NCBI RefSeq assembly: GCF_900115475.1 | Contig: NZ_FOWP01000014.1 | Coordinates: forward strand, 62,001-126,000 | Reading direction: 5' to 3' | DNA from: Ectopseudomonas composti | Lineage (GTDB): Bacteria > Pseudomonadota > Gammaproteobacteria > Pseudomonadales > Pseudomonadaceae | DNA length: 64,000 nt | Shown: positions 25,300 to 34,683 of the stretch, piece after piece | How positions within the stretch are numbered: position 1 is the stretch's first letter | How the letters are laid out: each line of letters opens with the position of its first letter | Notes under the pieces: generated by a model | Told to the model about the DNA's origin: nothing | The model's database searches: none | What the model saw: the letters and a program-made list of their open reading frames with translations, nothing else | Made by a program: the position numbers and the translations under genes

Positions 25300-26215
25300 C
25301 GCCCAAATGCTGGGCTATGTGAAAGTCGATGTCCTGCTCTTCCAGCAATTGCTCAGCGTCGATGGCGAGCAGATCGGCCGCCTTACCGAGAACCTTCCGG
25401 CAGCTCTCCTTGAACACCACGCGAACATGGTCGTACTGCAGCCCGCGCAGGGAATGCGAGGCATGGAAATGCATGTTTATCCGTATCGGATCACAGGTGA
25501 CCGTGCTGGCCTGTCCGACGTCGATGATTCGCGGCAGATAGGTGCATACGGTACCGATGTGTGTGCCCGGTAGTGTGGGGCAGGACACGTCGACGTGGAG
25601 CTGGATCTCGTTGTCGCTCATTTTCTTGAGCAGGTTGCTGCAGAAGATCAACGCATCCTCGACACCGATCTGCAGGGAGTTGGAGTCTCGGCTACCTGCC
25701 ACCAGATTGTTGTCCGATTGGGGGCCGCCGTGACTGTGCGCTTGCAGGTGCAGCCACTCGTGTCGGCCGGTGCGGGTAACGAAGCCACTTTTCCTAGTGT
25801 TCTCCAATATATGGTCATGAGCGCTCTGGTTGCCCATGACTGCGTATTGGGTCTTCTTGCGCTTCTTGAGCAGTAGCGTGTGCGGTACCAGGTAACTCAG
25901 GAACTTGGTTTCCTGCGGAACATAGGAAGGCGCTGGCAGCGGTAGTTCGAATGAGACATGATTTCGGATGGCGCTGAATTTAGTGCTTTCGCGCGTGCGC
26001 ATTCCGCGCTGGAAGTACGTCCGCTTGCCGATGTGGCGGTTGCCGACCTGACGAAAGATCATAATCTCGTTGTTTTTGGCGACAGTAACTTGATAAATGC
26101 TGTTTCCAAACCTCACTGCGGTGACTTTCTTCCGAGCGGCCTTCAGGTTGAAGGACTTGTTAATACGAACGAACTCTTCCGTATTCTTCTTGACCCGTTT
26201 CAGGTGTGAGGGCAT
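25244..26215 (-). CDS. Candidate T6SS effector with HNH/beta-beta-alpha nuclease-like motif
   Basis: I do not recognise this 323-aa protein as a named family. Residues 152-186 read HEWLHLQAHSHGG, then NNLVAGS and a second Asn179 and Glu186. This spacing of His, Asn, Asn and Glu resembles beta-beta-alpha-metal (NUC1/HNH-type) nucleases. The N-terminus (1-35) is strongly basic and the last 20 residues strongly acidic. No signal peptide is present. AGGA precedes the ATG. It is the first gene after clpV (42-base gap) and overlaps the next nuclease-like gene by 56 bases. One 60-base line within it is about 42% GC, well below its neighbours, which suggests later acquisition. Confidence 0.5.
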   Translation of the reverse strand: MPSHLKRVKKNTEEFVRINKSFNLKAARKKVTAVRFGNSIYQVTVAKNNEIMIFRQVGNRHIGKRTYFQRGMRTRESTKFSAIRNHVSFELPLPAPSYVPQETKFLSYLVPHTLLLKKRKKTQYAVMGNQSAHDHILENTRKSGFVTRTGRHEWLHLQAHSHGGPQSDNNLVAGSRDSNSLQIGVEDALIFCSNLLKKMSDNEIQLHVDVSCPTLPGTHIGTVCTYLPRIIDVGQASTVTCDPIRINMHFHASHSLRGLQYDHVRVVFKESCRKVLGKAADLLAIDAEQLLEEQDIDFHIAQHLGDDDIERELDEADEEDTEE

Positions 26216-26257
26216 GTGCTTATTCCTTTTATCGGTCTGGAGCTCGTTGCGCGTGGG

Positions 26258-28807
26258 TTACTCAAGAACCCACTCCGCCAGCTTCCCCGTCACCTGCGCC
26301 ATTAGTACATTCTCGATATCCCGTGCTCCGGCCGAACTGCACTTGGCGAGTACGGCCTTGACGATGGCCGGATCGAAATCGAATTGCTTACCGGTTGCGG
26401 CCTTGTAGCGTTCTCGCAGTTTTTCCAGCTTGGCCAGGACGATGCCTTCCAGCGTGGCCTCAAGCAGCGGGCGGTAGGGCACCACGGTCATGCGGGCGAG
26501 GAAGGCGGGGCGGAAGGCCTGTAGCAGTATCTTGCGCAGGCGTTCGTTGAAGACATCGCTGCCGAGCTGGTCGGTGGGAGTGTCCAGCACCAGTTCGGCG
26601 CCGACGTTGCTGGTGGCGAGCATCACGGTGTTCTTGAAGTCCACCACCAGGCCGGTGCCGTCTTCCATCACGCCCTTGTCGAAGACGTTGTAGAAGGCTT
26701 CCAGCACGTCGGGGTGGGCCTTTTCGATTTCGTCTAGCAGCACCACGGAGTAAGGACGGCGGCGCACCGCTTCGGTGAGCACGCCGCCGCTGCCGTAGCC
26801 GACGTAGCCGGGCGGGGCGCCTTTGAGCTGGCTGACGGTGTGGGCCTCTTGGTACTCGGAGAGGTTGATGCTGATGAGGTTTCGTTCACCGCCGTAGAGC
26901 GCGTCGGCCAGGGCGTAGGCGGTCTCGGTTTTGCCGACCCCAGTGGGGCCGACCAGCAGGAATACACCCACCGGCTTGGCCGGGTCGGTGAGTCCGGCGC
27001 GGTAAGCCTGGATGCGTTGAGCGATGGTGGCCAGGGCGCTGTCCTGGCCCATTACTCGCTGGCTTAGGCGCTGGCCGAGGGTACGCACGGCATAAGCTTC
27101 GTCGGCGAGCATCTTGCCGATGGGGATGCCAGTCCAGCCGGCGATCACGGCGGCTACGGTGCGTGAGTCCACCTGCTCGGGCACCAGCGGGTCGTCCTGG
27201 CGGATAGCGTCGAGACCCGCCTCCAGGCGCGCCAGTTCGGCGGCCAGATGGTCGATGCGTTCGTCCACGGCCTCGTCGGGCTGGCTGGCATCGGCGCTTT
27301 CGCTCAGGGCCAGCAGTTCGCGACGTGCTTCCAGGAGTTCGCGTACGGCTTCGCGCTCTTCGCCCCAGCGGGTGTCCAGTTCACGAATGGCACTGCGGTT
27401 GCCAGTGGACTCTTGCTCCAGAGCGTTGATTCGCTCGCGGTGGTCTAGACCGGTGGTCTGTTCACGGCGCAGGCGCTGTAGTTCTTCGCTTACGGCTACT
27501 TCGCGGTGGCGCAGGCTTTCCAGCGGTGGCGGCATGTCGTGCTGGCTGAGTGAGACGCGGGCGCAGGCGGTGTCGAGCACGCTGATGGCCTTGTCCGGCA
27601 GCTGGCGGCCGGAGATGTAGCGGTGGGAGAGCTTGACTGCGTCCTGGATGGCGCTGTCGAGCACCTGTACGCCGTGGTGCTGCTCCAGCTTGGCGGCGAC
27701 ACCGCGTAGCATTTCCACAGCGGTGGCCTCGTCGGGTTCCTCTACCTGTACCAGCTGGAAGCGGCGGGCCAGGGCGGGATCCTTCTCGAAGTACTTTTTG
27801 TATTCCAGCCAGGTGGTGGCTGCCAGGGTACGCAGTTCGCCACGTGCCAGGGCGGGCTTGAGCAGGTTTGCGGCGTCGCTGCCGCCTTCGCTGCCACCTG
27901 CACCGATCAGGGTGTGGGCTTCGTCGATAAACAGGATGATTGGTTGTTCGCTGCTGCGCACGGCGTCGATCACGCCTTTTAGGCGTTGCTCGAACTCCCC
28001 TTTGACCCCCGCACCGGCCTGCAGCAGGCCGAGGTCGAGCACCCGCAGGATGACGTTCTGCAAAGGTGGGGGCACGTCACCGGCGGCGATGCGCAGGGCC
28101 AGCCCTTCGACCACGGCGGTCTTGCCGACGCCGGGGGCGCCCACCAGGATGGGGTTGTTCTGTCGCCGACGCAGGAGGATGTCGATGCTTTGGCGGATCT
28201 CGCTGTCGCGACCGACGATGGGGTCGATGCGCCCGGCGCGCGCGTCGGCGGTAAGGTCCTGGGTGTACTGGTCGAGCACACTGTCCTGGGGGGCTTCCTG
28301 AGCAGGGCGAGGCTTGTCCGCCGGACGTGAGCCGCTGGTGTGCTCGCGGGAGGCCTGGGTCCACTCCAGCAAGTTGGTGCGCAGGGCTTCGCGAGGAATA
28401 CGCAGCAGCGAAGAGGCGCTGTTGAGTAGCAGGCTGCGGCGTTCGTCGCGATCCAGCAGGGCGAGCAGCAACAGGCCTGAACGGATGCTGGCCTGGCCCT
28501 GCACGCTGGCCTGCACCACCGCGTCTTCCAACAGACCGATGGTCTGGGCGGAAAGCGCAGGGGTACGGGTGCTGCCGGACTTGAACAGCTCAAGTGCACG
28601 GTTGGTCTCGGTGGCTACGCTGTCGCGCTCCAGACCGAAGCGGGGCAGTAGCCAGGCGAGGTCACCACCTTCTATGTCGAGCAACTCCAGTAGCAGGTGT
28701 TCGATCTCCACATAGTGATGGGTGCGCTGCAGGCAGCGCTGGGCAGCACGCTCCAGGGCACGGCGGCTGTCTGCGTTGAGGCGGCCGATCAGCGCGGCGA
28801 GCTCCAT
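26258..28807 (-). CDS. tssH: T6SS AAA+ ATPase ClpV (TssH)
   Basis: ClpV (849 aa) disassembles the contracted TssBC sheath. It has an N-terminal Clp_N domain (about 1-150), a first AAA+ module with Walker A GAPGVGKT near residue 223 and Walker B FIDEAHTL, a middle coiled-coil, and a second module with GPTGVGKT and LLDEIEKAHPDV, followed by the ClpB D2-small domain. Its start overlaps the tssG stop by one base. Confidence 0.97.
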   Translation of the reverse strand: MELAALIGRLNADSRRALERAAQRCLQRTHHYVEIEHLLLELLDIEGGDLAWLLPRFGLERDSVATETNRALELFKSGSTRTPALSAQTIGLLEDAVVQASVQGQASIRSGLLLLALLDRDERRSLLLNSASSLLRIPREALRTNLLEWTQASREHTSGSRPADKPRPAQEAPQDSVLDQYTQDLTADARAGRIDPIVGRDSEIRQSIDILLRRRQNNPILVGAPGVGKTAVVEGLALRIAAGDVPPPLQNVILRVLDLGLLQAGAGVKGEFEQRLKGVIDAVRSSEQPIILFIDEAHTLIGAGGSEGGSDAANLLKPALARGELRTLAATTWLEYKKYFEKDPALARRFQLVQVEEPDEATAVEMLRGVAAKLEQHHGVQVLDSAIQDAVKLSHRYISGRQLPDKAISVLDTACARVSLSQHDMPPPLESLRHREVAVSEELQRLRREQTTGLDHRERINALEQESTGNRSAIRELDTRWGEEREAVRELLEARRELLALSESADASQPDEAVDERIDHLAAELARLEAGLDAIRQDDPLVPEQVDSRTVAAVIAGWTGIPIGKMLADEAYAVRTLGQRLSQRVMGQDSALATIAQRIQAYRAGLTDPAKPVGVFLLVGPTGVGKTETAYALADALYGGERNLISINLSEYQEAHTVSQLKGAPPGYVGYGSGGVLTEAVRRRPYSVVLLDEIEKAHPDVLEAFYNVFDKGVMEDGTGLVVDFKNTVMLATSNVGAELVLDTPTDQLGSDVFNERLRKILLQAFRPAFLARMTVVPYRPLLEATLEGIVLAKLEKLRERYKAATGKQFDFDPAIVKAVLAKCSSAGARDIENVLMAQVTGKLAEWVLE

Positions 28808-29826
28808 CAGGTCATCTCCTTGAGCCGCAGGCGGGTATCGATGCGTTGCAGGGCGCTGTCAGTTGCCAGATGCAGGCCGCCGCTCCAGCACAGGCGCGGC
28901 GGCTGCCGGCGATTCAGTCGCAGCGGCGCGCTGGGGCGTACCAACAGGCGCAGGTGGCAGTCCAGGTCGGGGCCGAGGTAGAGGCCGGTGAGGTCGGCGA
29001 GGCGTTGGTGCTGCGCGCCTCCGGGCAGGTAGGCGTTGGCTTGCTCGGTGCTCAGCGGGCCGAGAGTGAGGCGGATGCCGGCGTGCTCTTCCCAGACCCG
29101 AGTACCGGCGACGGCGTCACGACCCAGGCCGAGGTTGCGGCCGCCGCGTTGCAGGCGGCTACGGCTGGCTGAGGGGATCTTCCGCCAGGCGCCCTGGTAG
29201 GCCTCGTAGTCCACCGCCACGCCGAACTGGTGGCGTACCAGTGCGGCTAAACCAGCCAGAGAGCGGCGCGGGCCGTTGAACAGTGCGGCGCGGGCCGTTA
29301 CGGCGGCGTCTGGTAAAACCATGCGCTGTTGCAGGCTGCGCGGCAGCAGGCCGGCCAGGGCCAGTAGTGACGGATGCACGGGAGCTTGTTCGGGAGGCAG
29401 GAAGCCGAGTGCCAGGCGATGACGGCCCAGCACCCGGTAGAGCTGGGCGAGCAGGCGGTTGTGGAACAGGTCGAGGAATTCCGCTGGACCGTGGTCTTTG
29501 TGGCGCGCGCGTTGCTGCAGCCATTCCTGGTAGGCGTAGGGCAGGGGGCCGTCGGGGCCGCCGAGGCCGAATACCGCGGTGCTGAGGACGGGCGTCTGCC
29601 CGGGCTGTTCCTCCAAGTCTTCCACCTGGCTAGCGGAGAAGGTCGGTGTGAGCGGCCCGCGCAGGCGCAGGGCTTCATCGTCCGGGCTGCTGCCCTGGCC
29701 CAGTGGAGTGGCATCGGGTCGCTCGCGTTCCAGCAGCAACAGGGCCTGGAGAAATTCGAAGGCCTGGGGCTTTTCGCGCAGGCGCTGGCTCAGAGGCTGA
29801 GGGGCTTGCCGGCCTGGGGCTGCCAT
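28807..29826 (-). CDS. tssG: T6SS baseplate protein TssG
   Basis: The 339-aa protein is of the ImpH/VasB (TssG) type. The N-terminal FEFLQALLLLER, the FGLGGPDGPLPYAYQEWL loop (in parts) and FLDLFHNRLLAQLYRV are family hallmarks. TssG joins TssF, TssE and TssK in the baseplate wedge. It overlaps tssF by 37 bases and clpV by one, in a continuous transcript. Confidence 0.95.
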   Translation of the reverse strand: MAAPGRQAPQPLSQRLREKPQAFEFLQALLLLERERPDATPLGQGSSPDDEALRLRGPLTPTFSASQVEDLEEQPGQTPVLSTAVFGLGGPDGPLPYAYQEWLQQRARHKDHGPAEFLDLFHNRLLAQLYRVLGRHRLALGFLPPEQAPVHPSLLALAGLLPRSLQQRMVLPDAAVTARAALFNGPRRSLAGLAALVRHQFGVAVDYEAYQGAWRKIPSASRSRLQRGGRNLGLGRDAVAGTRVWEEHAGIRLTLGPLSTEQANAYLPGGAQHQRLADLTGLYLGPDLDCHLRLLVRPSAPLRLNRRQPPRLCWSGGLHLATDSALQRIDTRLRLKEMT

Positions 29827-31577
29827 GTCCGAACCTCCTTGTCAGCGTCCACCAGCACTGTGCGCACGAAGCGGTTGGGTGTGGCATAGAGGGAAAAGAA
29901 CTGCGCCAGCACGGCGGAGAACAGCACGGCGCTGACACCCGCGAAATGCTGCGGGTCGAGGCGGATACGCACCTCCAGGCCGTTGCGCCAGCCGCGCCAG
30001 GCGTCCTCGCCGACCCGCGCCATCACCCGCTCGCAGGTAAGCTCCACCAGACCGTCCACCTGGCGCCGGGCCCCTGCCTCGTCTCGCAGGTTGTGTAGAT
30101 GCAGCAGCTCGTGCAACGCGTCGAGAGCCTCGGGGCCTTCCACCAGGGACAGGTGGTTGAGGCTCAGTTGGGACACCAGGCGCCAGCGCGAAGGGCCGGA
30201 CAGGCGCGGCAGGCTCTGCGGTGTCGGCGGTGTCAGCAAACTGGCCAGGGCCACCGGACCGGGGCGCTCGAAGCCCAGGCGGGTACCGGCTGGCAGGTTT
30301 TCGGCTAGGTGGCGGTTAGTGCAGAGCAGCTCGGCGGTGAGGCTGTACTCGGGGGCGTCCTGCAGTGGGTCGAAGGCGGTGTCCACCAGGCTTAGTAACA
30401 GGTCGCTGCCGGAGCGTGCCGGGTTCAGTCCCTGGACACGGCGGGCATGCCAGTACAGACCTTCGCTTGCGTGGTTGTGGCCGTAGTAGGCCGGCACGTG
30501 GCGTACCCCTTGTAGAGTTGCGGCACGCATGTTGCGAATGCTGTGGATCTCTACACTGTTCTCGCGGTGGGCGTCGGCCACCAGGCGGTATTCGCTGCGG
30601 GTGCCGTCCGGACGCAATGGTTCCGAAGTGCGTGGGAACAGGTTGATGGCCGGGGCACAGCCCAGGCGCAGCTCGCTGGCCTGCAGGTGCGGTCGGCCCA
30701 GCGGGGCGCGGTCGAAGGCAATCAGCACCTGGCAATCTCGCCCGCCGACGGCCGATGGCAATAGCGGCAGGTCGAAGAAGCCAAACTTGTCGGGGAAGGC
30801 AAAGTATTCCGCAAGCAGGCGCAGGCCAGGGTGCTGGCTGTCCTCCTCGGGCAGTAGCGCCTGGTCGTCGGCGAAACCCACCGGGGCGACCTCGCCGAGT
30901 ACCGCTTGCAGTGGGCCTGTCGGCGCGCCGCTCCATACCCCGAGACTATGGGCCGCGAGTAGGTCGTAGAGGGTGGCGTTGGTCATCGGTGAGGCGGCCA
31001 GGTGCACCCGCAGGCGTCGCACCGGCAGTTGTGCCCAGTCGAATTCGCCCAGACATTCCAGGTTCAGGCGCAGAGCCGAGCGTGCACGCGGGTGGCCAGA
31101 AAAAGCCACGGCGGCGTCGCCATCGAGCAGCGTCGCCTCACTGATACGTAGAGGCCAGAGCACTGCCTCGGCGCTGGTGCGCAGGTGCACGCTGGCACCG
31201 TCGCGAGTGGTGACGAACAACGGTGTGTCGCGTGGCAGGACGTAGCCCTCGGCCAGGCTACCCTGGGTCGGGTCCGGCTCGAATTGTACGATGGCGCAGG
31301 AGGGCAGGGGGCGCAGGGCTAGCGGATAGAGCTGTTCCAGCAGGGCGTCGCTGAATTCTGCGTAGTCATCGTCGAGGCGCCGATGCAGTCGCGCGCTGAG
31401 CAGCGCGAAGCCTTCCAGCAGCCGTTCGACGTGAGGGTCTGGGCATTCGCCGGGGGCCAGTTCCAGGCGTCGGGCCACCTTCGGGTACCGCTGGGCGAAG
31501 CCGGTGCCAGCGTGGCGCAGCCAGGTGAGTTCGCGCTGGTAGTAATTCAGCAGATCGGCATCAATCGAGTCGCTCAT
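29790..31577 (-). CDS. tssF: T6SS baseplate protein TssF
   Basis: The 595-aa protein matches ImpG/VasA (TssF): it starts LLNYYQRELTWLRHAG, then FAQRYPKVARRLEL, DPHVERLLEGFALL and LYPLALRPLPS. TssF is the main wedge component of the baseplate. It overlaps tssE by 17 bases. Confidence 0.96.
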   Translation of the reverse strand: MSDSIDADLLNYYQRELTWLRHAGTGFAQRYPKVARRLELAPGECPDPHVERLLEGFALLSARLHRRLDDDYAEFSDALLEQLYPLALRPLPSCAIVQFEPDPTQGSLAEGYVLPRDTPLFVTTRDGASVHLRTSAEAVLWPLRISEATLLDGDAAVAFSGHPRARSALRLNLECLGEFDWAQLPVRRLRVHLAASPMTNATLYDLLAAHSLGVWSGAPTGPLQAVLGEVAPVGFADDQALLPEEDSQHPGLRLLAEYFAFPDKFGFFDLPLLPSAVGGRDCQVLIAFDRAPLGRPHLQASELRLGCAPAINLFPRTSEPLRPDGTRSEYRLVADAHRENSVEIHSIRNMRAATLQGVRHVPAYYGHNHASEGLYWHARRVQGLNPARSGSDLLLSLVDTAFDPLQDAPEYSLTAELLCTNRHLAENLPAGTRLGFERPGPVALASLLTPPTPQSLPRLSGPSRWRLVSQLSLNHLSLVEGPEALDALHELLHLHNLRDEAGARRQVDGLVELTCERVMARVGEDAWRGWRNGLEVRIRLDPQHFAGVSAVLFSAVLAQFFSLYATPNRFVRTVLVDADKEVRTWQPQAGKPLSL

Positions 31578-32001
31578 GGCGCACCTCTAGGCCGTTGTTG
31601 CCGGGGGCGAGGAGGAACAGCGCCGGCCAACTGCGGCGACCGCTGCGCAGATGCCCGGCCAGGCTGATACCGAGGCGTTGGGGCTGGTCCGGTAGTGCCT
31701 CGACGTCGATCTCGCTCAGTTGCAGGCGTGGCTCGAAGTGCTGCACAGCAGCGCGTAGTTCCCGCAGCAACAGGCGGCGGTCATCAACCCGCAGAGCCTG
31801 CAGGGCGCTCCAGTCGAGAATGCCGTAGTCGAGTACGGTGAGCTGTTGCCCGTTGGTGCGTGAGGGGCGACGGGTGTTGAGCAGGCGCGACAACTCCTGG
31901 CGTACGGACTCTGCCAACGCATCGTGGTCGAAGTCCGGCGCCTCGTCCGCCTGGGCGGAGAGACGCTCGAACAGAGGGGGTAGCAGTCCGCTGTAAGGCA
32001 T
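31561..32001 (-). CDS. tssE: T6SS baseplate protein TssE (gp25-like)
   Basis: The 146-aa protein is related to phage T4 gp25, which starts sheath assembly. It shows LLNTRRP, the LDYGILDW segment and ALRAVQHFEPRL-type helices; the EPR motif of gp25 is represented by FEPRLQLSEI. It begins 15 bases after hcp. Confidence 0.93.
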   Translation of the reverse strand: MPYSGLLPPLFERLSAQADEAPDFDHDALAESVRQELSRLLNTRRPSRTNGQQLTVLDYGILDWSALQALRVDDRRLLLRELRAAVQHFEPRLQLSEIDVEALPDQPQRLGISLAGHLRSGRRSWPALFLLAPGNNGLEVRHERLD

Positions 32002-32016
32002 GGCGCGTTGGCGTCC

Positions 32017-32514
32017 TTACTTGACGAGCTTGTTGGCGGCCAGATCCCAGGTGGAGGCGGCGGTGCCTTCCTTGGTGCCATCGTCCTTCTGTGCGGTGAG
32101 CTCCCATTTGATTTTGGTGAAGTTCAGCGACAGGGTTTCCACCGGCTTGCCGCCGGCACCACCGCTGACGCTGACGTTGGACAGCACCACATTGTCGAGG
32201 GTGTAGACGATGAAGGGCAGCAGCTTGCCGTCGCCCTCGGCGGCGTTGCGGCCGATGGTGATCGTGGCTGTGGTGATGGGCTTTCCTGCGCAGCAGAACT
32301 CGTTGAGCGAGGGCGTTGAGGTATCGACGAACTTGGTTACGGTGAACTCGCCGATGTGCGGCTTGCCGGAGGTTCGCTCTGAGTTGCTGACGTCGTTGGT
32401 GACCTGCATCGCCACGTTGTGGCTGTAAGACATCAATTCGATCTTATCGGTGTAGCCCTCGAGCAGGCTGTCGCCTTTGATGTCGTCGCCGAGGTCGAGA
32501 ATGATGGCATCCAT
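32017..32514 (-). CDS. tssD: T6SS inner-tube protein Hcp (TssD)
   Basis: Hcp (165 aa) stacks as hexamers to form the secreted tube. Typical segments are the N-terminal LGDDIKGDS, IELMSYSHNV, GEFTVTKFVDTSTP and the C-terminal FTKIKWELTAQKDDG. It is separated from tssC by 83 bases containing a strong stem-loop (32568-32588), which may raise hcp message relative to the rest. Confidence 0.96.
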   Translation of the reverse strand: MDAIILDLGDDIKGDSLLEGYTDKIELMSYSHNVAMQVTNDVSNSERTSGKPHIGEFTVTKFVDTSTPSLNEFCCAGKPITTATITIGRNAAEGDGKLLPFIVYTLDNVVLSNVSVSGGAGGKPVETLSLNFTKIKWELTAQKDDGTKEGTAASTWDLAANKLVK

Positions 32515-32567
32515 CTGCGGATAACTCCTGGGTCTGGAAACGGGGTGGATCTTGAGGTGGGCGAGCC

Positions 32568-32588
32568 CCCGCCGGCCGAACCGGCGGG
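32568..32588. promoter_or_regulatory. Stem-loop between tssC and hcp
   Basis: CCCGCCGG, loop CCGAA, CCGGCGGG: an 8-bp GC stem without a T tract, just after the tssC stop. It could protect the upstream 3' end or mark a processing site. Confidence 0.55.
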
Positions 32589-32597
32589 AGCGTCGGA

Positions 32598-34076
32598 TCA
32601 GGCAGCTACTGGTGGCGGCAGGTTAGCGACCAGACGGATCGAGGCAGTTAGCTCTTCCAGTTGGAAGTGCGGCCGCAGGAACACCGTGGCGCGGTAGACG
32701 CCTGGCTTGCCTGCGACTTCCGAGACGTCTACGCGGGCTTCGCGTAGGGGGTACTGGGCCTTGATCTCCTGGGGCGCGTTGTCATTGATCAGCACATAGT
32801 CCGCGATCCAATTGTTGAGGTAGGTCTGCACGTTGTCGCGGGTCATGAAGCTGCCCACCTTGTCGCGCATGATCACCTTCAGGTAGTGGGCGAAGCGCGA
32901 GGCCGCCAGCACGTACGGCAGCATGGCCGAGATGCGAGCGTTGGCGTTGGCCTCGTTGGTGTTGTAGAGCTTGGCCTTGTTGGTGGTTTGGCCGCCGAAG
33001 AACACGGCCATGTCGGTATTCTTCTTGTGGCAGAGAGAGATGAAACCGAGGTCGTTCAGCTCCTTCTCGCGGCGGTCGGTAATCGCTACTTCGGTCGGGC
33101 ACTTCAGCGATAGGTCGCCGGACAGGGTGCGGAAGGTGTGGGCCGGCAGGCCCTCCACCGCACCACCGCCCTCGGCGCCACGGATCGCCGCACACCAGCC
33201 GTACTTGGCAAAGGCGCTGGTGATGCGTGTGGCCATCAGCCAGGCGGCATTACCCCAGAGGTACTTGGAGTGGTCGGTACCGTTGACGTCCTCGAGGTAG
33301 TCCATGCCTTCCACTGGCTTGGTATCTGGGCCATAGGGCAGGCGCAGCAGGAAGTTCGGCAGCACCAGGGAGACGTAGCGCGAATCCTCGCCCTCACGGA
33401 AGCTGCGCCACTTGATCAGCTCCAGGCTCTCGAAGATCTTGCTGAGATCGCGAGGCACGGCCAGTTCGGTGAAGCTGTTCATGTCGAACAGCTTGGGGTT
33501 AGCTGCGGCGATGAAGGGGGCGTGAGCGGCTGCCGCGACGTTGGAAAGCTTCTCCAGCAGGGCGACGTCCTGGGGATGGCGGCCGAAGGCATAGTCGCCC
33601 ACCAGCAGGCTGAATGGGTGTCCGCCGAAGGTGCCGTATTCCTCTTCGTAGATCTTCTTAAACAGCGCACTTTGGTCGAACTCGACGGCTTTCTCCAGAT
33701 CGTTCTGCAGTTCCTTCTGGGTGACGTTCAGCAGGCGCAGTTTCAGGCGGCTACTGGTCTCCGTTTGATCCACCAGCATATGCAGGCCGCGCCACGAGGC
33801 TTCCAGTTTTTGCAGGTCCGGGTGGTGCAGCACCTCGTTGAGTTGGTCGCTGATCAGCTTGTCGATCTGGCTGATGCGATCATTGATCATGGCCACGGTG
33901 TCCTTGTCGATAGCCATGCCTTCGTCAAGAACTTGAGTGGCGAACTCCGCGAGCATGTCGCGGGCATATCCCTGCTGGCTTTCGTCGTGGGCCATACGGC
34001 CATCGGCAATGATACGGTCGAGCAGGGTTAGGGTCTGTGTCGTGCTCTCGCTGGAAGCACCGGCTTGGGTGGCCAT
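32598..34076 (-). CDS. tssC: T6SS sheath large subunit TssC
   Basis: The 492-aa VipB/TssC protein forms the contractile sheath with TssB. It shows LHHPDLQKLEASWRGL, FGGHPFSLLVGDYAF, SKIFESLELIKWRSFRE (in parts) and the C-terminal VASRFAHYLK-like and LNNWIADYV segments. The gene lies 28 bases after tssB, the usual pairing. Confidence 0.97.
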   Translation of the reverse strand: MATQAGASSESTTQTLTLLDRIIADGRMAHDESQQGYARDMLAEFATQVLDEGMAIDKDTVAMINDRISQIDKLISDQLNEVLHHPDLQKLEASWRGLHMLVDQTETSSRLKLRLLNVTQKELQNDLEKAVEFDQSALFKKIYEEEYGTFGGHPFSLLVGDYAFGRHPQDVALLEKLSNVAAAAHAPFIAAANPKLFDMNSFTELAVPRDLSKIFESLELIKWRSFREGEDSRYVSLVLPNFLLRLPYGPDTKPVEGMDYLEDVNGTDHSKYLWGNAAWLMATRITSAFAKYGWCAAIRGAEGGGAVEGLPAHTFRTLSGDLSLKCPTEVAITDRREKELNDLGFISLCHKKNTDMAVFFGGQTTNKAKLYNTNEANANARISAMLPYVLAASRFAHYLKVIMRDKVGSFMTRDNVQTYLNNWIADYVLINDNAPQEIKAQYPLREARVDVSEVAGKPGVYRATVFLRPHFQLEELTASIRLVANLPPPVAA

Positions 34077-34104
34077 TGCGTTATCTCCGGGATTTCAGGG
34101 GCGG

Positions 34105-34683
34105 TCAGGCCTGGCGTTCGGTCGGTGCTTCATCATTGCCAGTTGGGTTGTCGGCTGTAGCTTCGCCTGCAGCTGGGGCTGGAGCTTCGTCGTCGGGGCG
34201 TGCGGATTTGATCTCCTGCAGACCTTCGGTATTGCTCACTACGTCCTGCAACAGTTTGTCGAGGTCATCGTTGCCATCGAGTTTGGTGAGCAGGTCGCGC
34301 AGACGCTGACGCGCTTCGTACAAGCGGCGTAGGGGAGTGATTTGCTTGACGATGTTTACAGGGTCGAAATCGTCGAAGTGGCGGAAGCGAAGCTCAACGT
34401 TGAGTTTGCTGTCGTCGCCGCTGATGGTGTTTTCCACCTGCAGGGTACTGCGCGGCTCGATGGAGGCGAGCACTTCGTTGAAGTTGTCGCGGTCGATCTC
34501 GGTGAAGCGCCGGTCAATCAGCTTGGGCAGTGGCGTTTCGGGTTTGCCGGAGAGGTCGGCGAGGATACCAACCACGAGTGGCAGTTCCTTCTTCTCGGTC
34601 GCGTTGCCGATCTCGACGTCGTAGGTAATCTGGACTCGTGGCGGGCGAATTCGGTCCAGCTTGTGTTGCGTGCTCTCAGCCAT
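34105..34683 (-). CDS. tssB: T6SS sheath small subunit TssB
   Basis: The 192-aa VipA/TssB protein starts MAESTQHKLDRIRPPRVQI; the frame continues upstream but the canonical start is the ATG at 34683. It has LPLVVGILADLSG, the FTEIDRDNF segment and FDDFDPVNIVKQITPL. The C-terminal tail (about 165-192) is Ala/Glu/Pro-rich. It heads the leftward tss operon and is divergent from tssJ. Confidence 0.96.
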   Translation of the reverse strand: MAESTQHKLDRIRPPRVQITYDVEIGNATEKKELPLVVGILADLSGKPETPLPKLIDRRFTEIDRDNFNEVLASIEPRSTLQVENTISGDDSKLNVELRFRHFDDFDPVNIVKQITPLRRLYEARQRLRDLLTKLDGNDDLDKLLQDVVSNTEGLQEIKSARPDDEAPAPAAGEATADNPTGNDEAPTERQA

